Positions 6,229-7,703 of a stretch of DNA of 7,703 bases are shown here, one piece after another. The DNA comes from an uncultured Lachnospiraceae bacterium (GTDB lineage Bacteria; Bacillota; Clostridia; Lachnospirales; Lachnospiraceae), in assembly GCA_902767235.1 (NCBI GenBank), contig CACXGR010000287.1, positions 1 to 7,703 of the forward strand, read 5' to 3'. A program made the position numbers and the translations under genes. The notes under the pieces are model-generated. The model saw only the letters and a list, made by a program, of their open reading frames with translations, did no database searches and was not told the DNA's origin. Positions within the stretch are counted from its first letter, which is position 1; every line of letters starts with the position of its first letter.

Positions 6229-6760
6229 ACTCCACCACAAAATGAATGTTCTCCAGATCCGCATTCGCACAGTTGATCAGCGTGCCGTCGCCCCTGCAGG
6301 TGACGACGAGACCTTTGTAGTTCTCCTCCCACTCCTTGCTGTAATTGTTATAGTCGCCGCTGAGTTCAATGCCGCTCCGCTCCTTGGATATACGGATCGC
6401 GATCTCTTCATTGCCTTTCTGATAGACCGCCTCAAGCAAGTCCTCCATATATCTGTAAGTCACAAGATCGTACCCCTCAGGAAGCGAATTCTCCACAGGC
6501 GGCTCAAAATCAATACCTGTTGCTTTCTTCGCTTCTTCGAGGTCCATTGTCTCCGTCCAGGGATTGATCATGCCTACCATTTCCTCCGTGGTGCTCCCGG
6601 CGGACGGCTCGGCCGCGGGTTCTGCCTCTGTCTCGGTTTCCGTCTTGGCAGCCTGTTCGGAACTGCCTCCCGCGCCGGCTCCCCCGCAGGCCGCCAGAGC
6701 GAACATACAAAAAGCCAGAAAAACAGCGATCCATTTTCTATTATTATTAATACTCATCAT
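6212..6760 (-). CDS. Secreted lipoprotein of unknown function, C-terminally truncated by a repeat insertion
   Basis: The 182-residue product starts with a lipoprotein signal peptide: basic N-region (NNNRK), hydrophobic core (WIAVFLAFCMFALA) and lipobox LAAC with C25 as the lipidated cysteine. A low-complexity Gly/Ala/Glu/Thr linker (26-60) would lead out of the membrane. Residues 61-177 form the folded part, with EEAKKATGIDFEPP and LPEGYDLVTYRYMEDLLEAVY followed by alternating strands. This resembles small extracytoplasmic domains of the DUF4367 kind often seen in Clostridia; the family call is tentative. The last five residues, FQLAS, come from inserted DNA, and the original C-terminal strand and helix lie untranslated downstream. 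Two adjacent ATGs (6760 and 6757) follow GGAGG by 5 and 8 nt, and either may be used. The promoter is at 6785-6812. The product may still fold, but it lacks about 30 native residues. Confidence 0.82.
   Translation of the reverse strand: MMSINNNRKWIAVFLAFCMFALAACGGAGAGGSSEQAAKTETETEAEPAAEPSAGSTTEEMVGMINPWTETMDLEEAKKATGIDFEPPVENSLPEGYDLVTYRYMEDLLEAVYQKGNEEIAIRISKERSGIELSGDYNNYSKEWEENYKGLVVTCRGDGTLINCANADLENIHFVVEFQLAS
6229..6265. repeat. 37-bp direct repeat, copy 2
   Basis: This is the partner of 6160-6196, identical over 37 bp. It lies inside the translated part of the lipoprotein gene and encodes residues 166-177, followed directly by the insert-derived tail FQLAS and a stop. Confidence 0.97.
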
Positions 6761-6784
6761 AAATACCTCCGATGCTCTATTGAA

Positions 6785-6812
6785 ATTATAAAGATTAAAT
6801 TAATCTACGCAA
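6785..6812 (-). promoter_or_regulatory. Promoter of the lipoprotein gene with an internal palindrome
   Basis: The minus strand reads TTGCGT (6807-6812), a 16-nt spacer, then TATAAT (6785-6790). The start of transcription would be near 6778, just ahead of GGAGG at 6766-6770. The spacer is almost entirely the perfect palindrome AGATTAA-A-TTAATCT (6792-6806), a good position for a repressor operator. Confidence 0.7.
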
Positions 6813-6895
6813 TATATGACGCATTTCCACATGGATTCTGACACAAAGCATCCGGCATCCCAGTGCTGTTCCCTGCGCCGTTGGGCATTTCTTTT

Positions 6896-6923
6896 TTAAC
6901 TGATTAATTGTATAATCAACTAA
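6896..6923. promoter_or_regulatory. Operator-like palindrome overlapping the HAD gene promoter
   Basis: The arms 6896-6906 and 6913-6923 match at 9 of 11 positions around a 6-nt centre; the inner TGATTA/TAATCA is perfect. The TATAAT at 6911-6916 lies inside it and would serve the HAD gene, about 54 nt before its ATG. The -35 (about 6888-6893, TTTCTT) is weak. The GATTA half-site is shared with the palindrome at 6792-6806. Confidence 0.55.
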
Positions 6924-6969
6924 ACTATTGATTCAGAAGTCAAAATATTGAATATGAAAGAGTATTATT

Positions 6970-7703
6970 ATGATCAAATTAATCGCAAGTGACATTGACG
7001 GAACCCTGGTCAAAGAGGGGTCCCATGAGATCAGCCCGGAATACTTTGAGGTCATCGAGGAGCTCAAGGATGTGGGCATCCGCTTCTGCGCCTGCAGCGG
7101 CAGGCAGTACGCCAGCATGCTGGATCTCTTCAGGCCGATTGCTGACGACATTTTCTTTATCTCCGGAAACGGCACCGTGGTCCGGACCACCGAAAGACTT
7201 CTTCACTGCTGGACGCTGGAGAAGGATATCATTATACCGATCATCGAAGCGATCCGCGGGATCGACGGCGCCGATCTTGTCATGGAGACGCCCGGCGTAT
7301 GCTATACGGAAGCCGGAGAAGACAGTCGGCTCTTTCACCTGATGCGCGACAACTATCACTATGACATTCAAAATGTGGAGGATGTCACCAAGCTTCCTCT
7401 GGACAATATCACCAAGTTCGCGATCTATCACCCGACTGCCATTGAAGCCGCCACGCAGGGGATTCGCAATGATCCCCGCTTTTCCCACCTGTCCATGGTG
7501 ATCTCCGGCGCCTGGTGGCTGGACATCACCCCCAGAGAGGCAGGAAAAGGCGAAGCCTACGCGCTGCTGCAGGAGTATCTGGGTGTCAAAAAAGAGGAGA
7601 CGGTATATTTTGGCGACAATCTCAATGACCTGTCCGCCTTCGGCGAGACCGGCATTGCGGCCACCGTCGCCAATGCACGGCCTGAACTCAAGCAGGCTGC
7701 CGA
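6970..7703 (+). CDS. Cof-type HAD-superfamily phosphatase (subfamily IIB), C-terminus cut by window
   Basis: This is a cytosolic Mg-dependent phosphatase of the Cof/YidA type, which removes phosphate from sugar phosphates, flavin or cofactor phosphates; the exact substrate is not predictable. The 244 visible residues compare with about 265-270 for the family. All four HAD motifs are present: DIDGTL with nucleophile D8 and acid D10, SGR at 43-45 (motif II), K193 in REAGKGEA (motif III), and GDNLNDLSAF at 215-224 with D216 and D220 (motif IV). The region between about 80 and 185 is the C2B-type cap that selects the substrate. The start at 6970 is 7 nt after GAAAGAG, a modest ribosome binding site; an earlier ATG at 6954 is in another frame and gives only 12 codons. 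The gene is divergent from the lipoprotein gene. Confidence 0.93.
   Translation, partial: MIKLIASDIDGTLVKEGSHEISPEYFEVIEELKDVGIRFCACSGRQYASMLDLFRPIADDIFFISGNGTVVRTTERLLHCWTLEKDIIIPIIEAIRGIDGADLVMETPGVCYTEAGEDSRLFHLMRDNYHYDIQNVEDVTKLPLDNITKFAIYHPTAIEAATQGIRNDPRFSHLSMVISGAWWLDITPREAGKGEAYALLQEYLGVKKEETVYFGDNLNDLSAFGETGIAATVANARPELKQAA

Noticed and set aside
6214..6276. 20-codon plus-strand reading frame with GAGGTGG 6 nt before its ATG, within the repeat region
   Set aside because: Most of it is antisense to the duplicated lipoprotein segment, no promoter is evident, and the peptide has no recognisable features. The start signal is more likely a relic of the filler's source.
6114..6332. Minus-strand frame of 72 codons containing CGSGEHSFCGGV twice
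   Set aside because: It is an out-of-frame shadow of the lipoprotein gene; the repeated peptide only reflects the 37-bp DNA repeat.
6853..6897. Possible hairpin followed by TTTCTTTTTT upstream of the HAD gene
   Set aside because: The possible stems are only 4-5 bp with large loops, and no plus-strand gene lies upstream to need a terminator.
6954..6992. 12-codon frame MKEYYYDQINRK overlapping the HAD start, as a leader peptide
   Set aside because: It has no ribosome binding site of its own and no attenuator-like structure; it is probably chance in AT-rich DNA.

Overview
The window looks like chromosomal DNA of a GC-rich member of the Clostridia, probably a Lachnospiraceae-like gut anaerobe. 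This rests on gene content (MATE exporter, stand-alone LUD-domain protein, Cof-type HAD phosphatase, short lipoprotein), strong GGAGG-type ribosome binding sites and TATAAT promoters with AT-rich intergenic DNA. The taxon is an inference. I see no rRNA, tRNA, CRISPR array or transposase.

Left block (1-3169, minus strand): four genes read leftward: a type I isopentenyl-diphosphate isomerase (idi), a SAM-dependent methyltransferase overlapping it by 4 nt, a LUD-domain protein with a C-terminal cysteine cluster, and a MATE-family exporter with a TTG start that runs off the window. Spacing and strand suggest one operon, although a 64-nt gap before the LUD gene could hold another promoter.

Middle block (3287-5678, plus strand): a short MurD-like Mur ligase followed 40 nt later by a cytosolic-looking CapA-family metallophosphatase-like protein. 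The pair is divergent from idi. The two candidate promoters are extended -10 elements packed into about 32 bp, so they probably exclude each other. A strong hairpin with T-rich tails on both strands (5686-5723) closes this block and also serves the convergent genes to its right.

Right block (5776-6760, minus strand): a lipoprotein gene and a 95-residue membrane-anchored small protein. The lipoprotein gene carries a 69-nt in-frame insertion bounded by a perfect 37-bp direct repeat. The insertion adds a TGA stop that cuts the product from an inferred 207 to 182 residues. The original tail is still open downstream and ends 4 nt before the next gene.

Right edge (6970-7703, plus strand): a Cof-type HAD phosphatase, truncated by the window, is divergent from the lipoprotein gene. 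The 209-nt gap between them holds two promoters, each overlapped by a palindrome with GATTA half-sites, which suggests local regulation.

No complete, clearly novel system is evident. The points most worth following are the repeat-disrupted lipoprotein, the MurD-like/CapA pair and the two operator-like palindromes.
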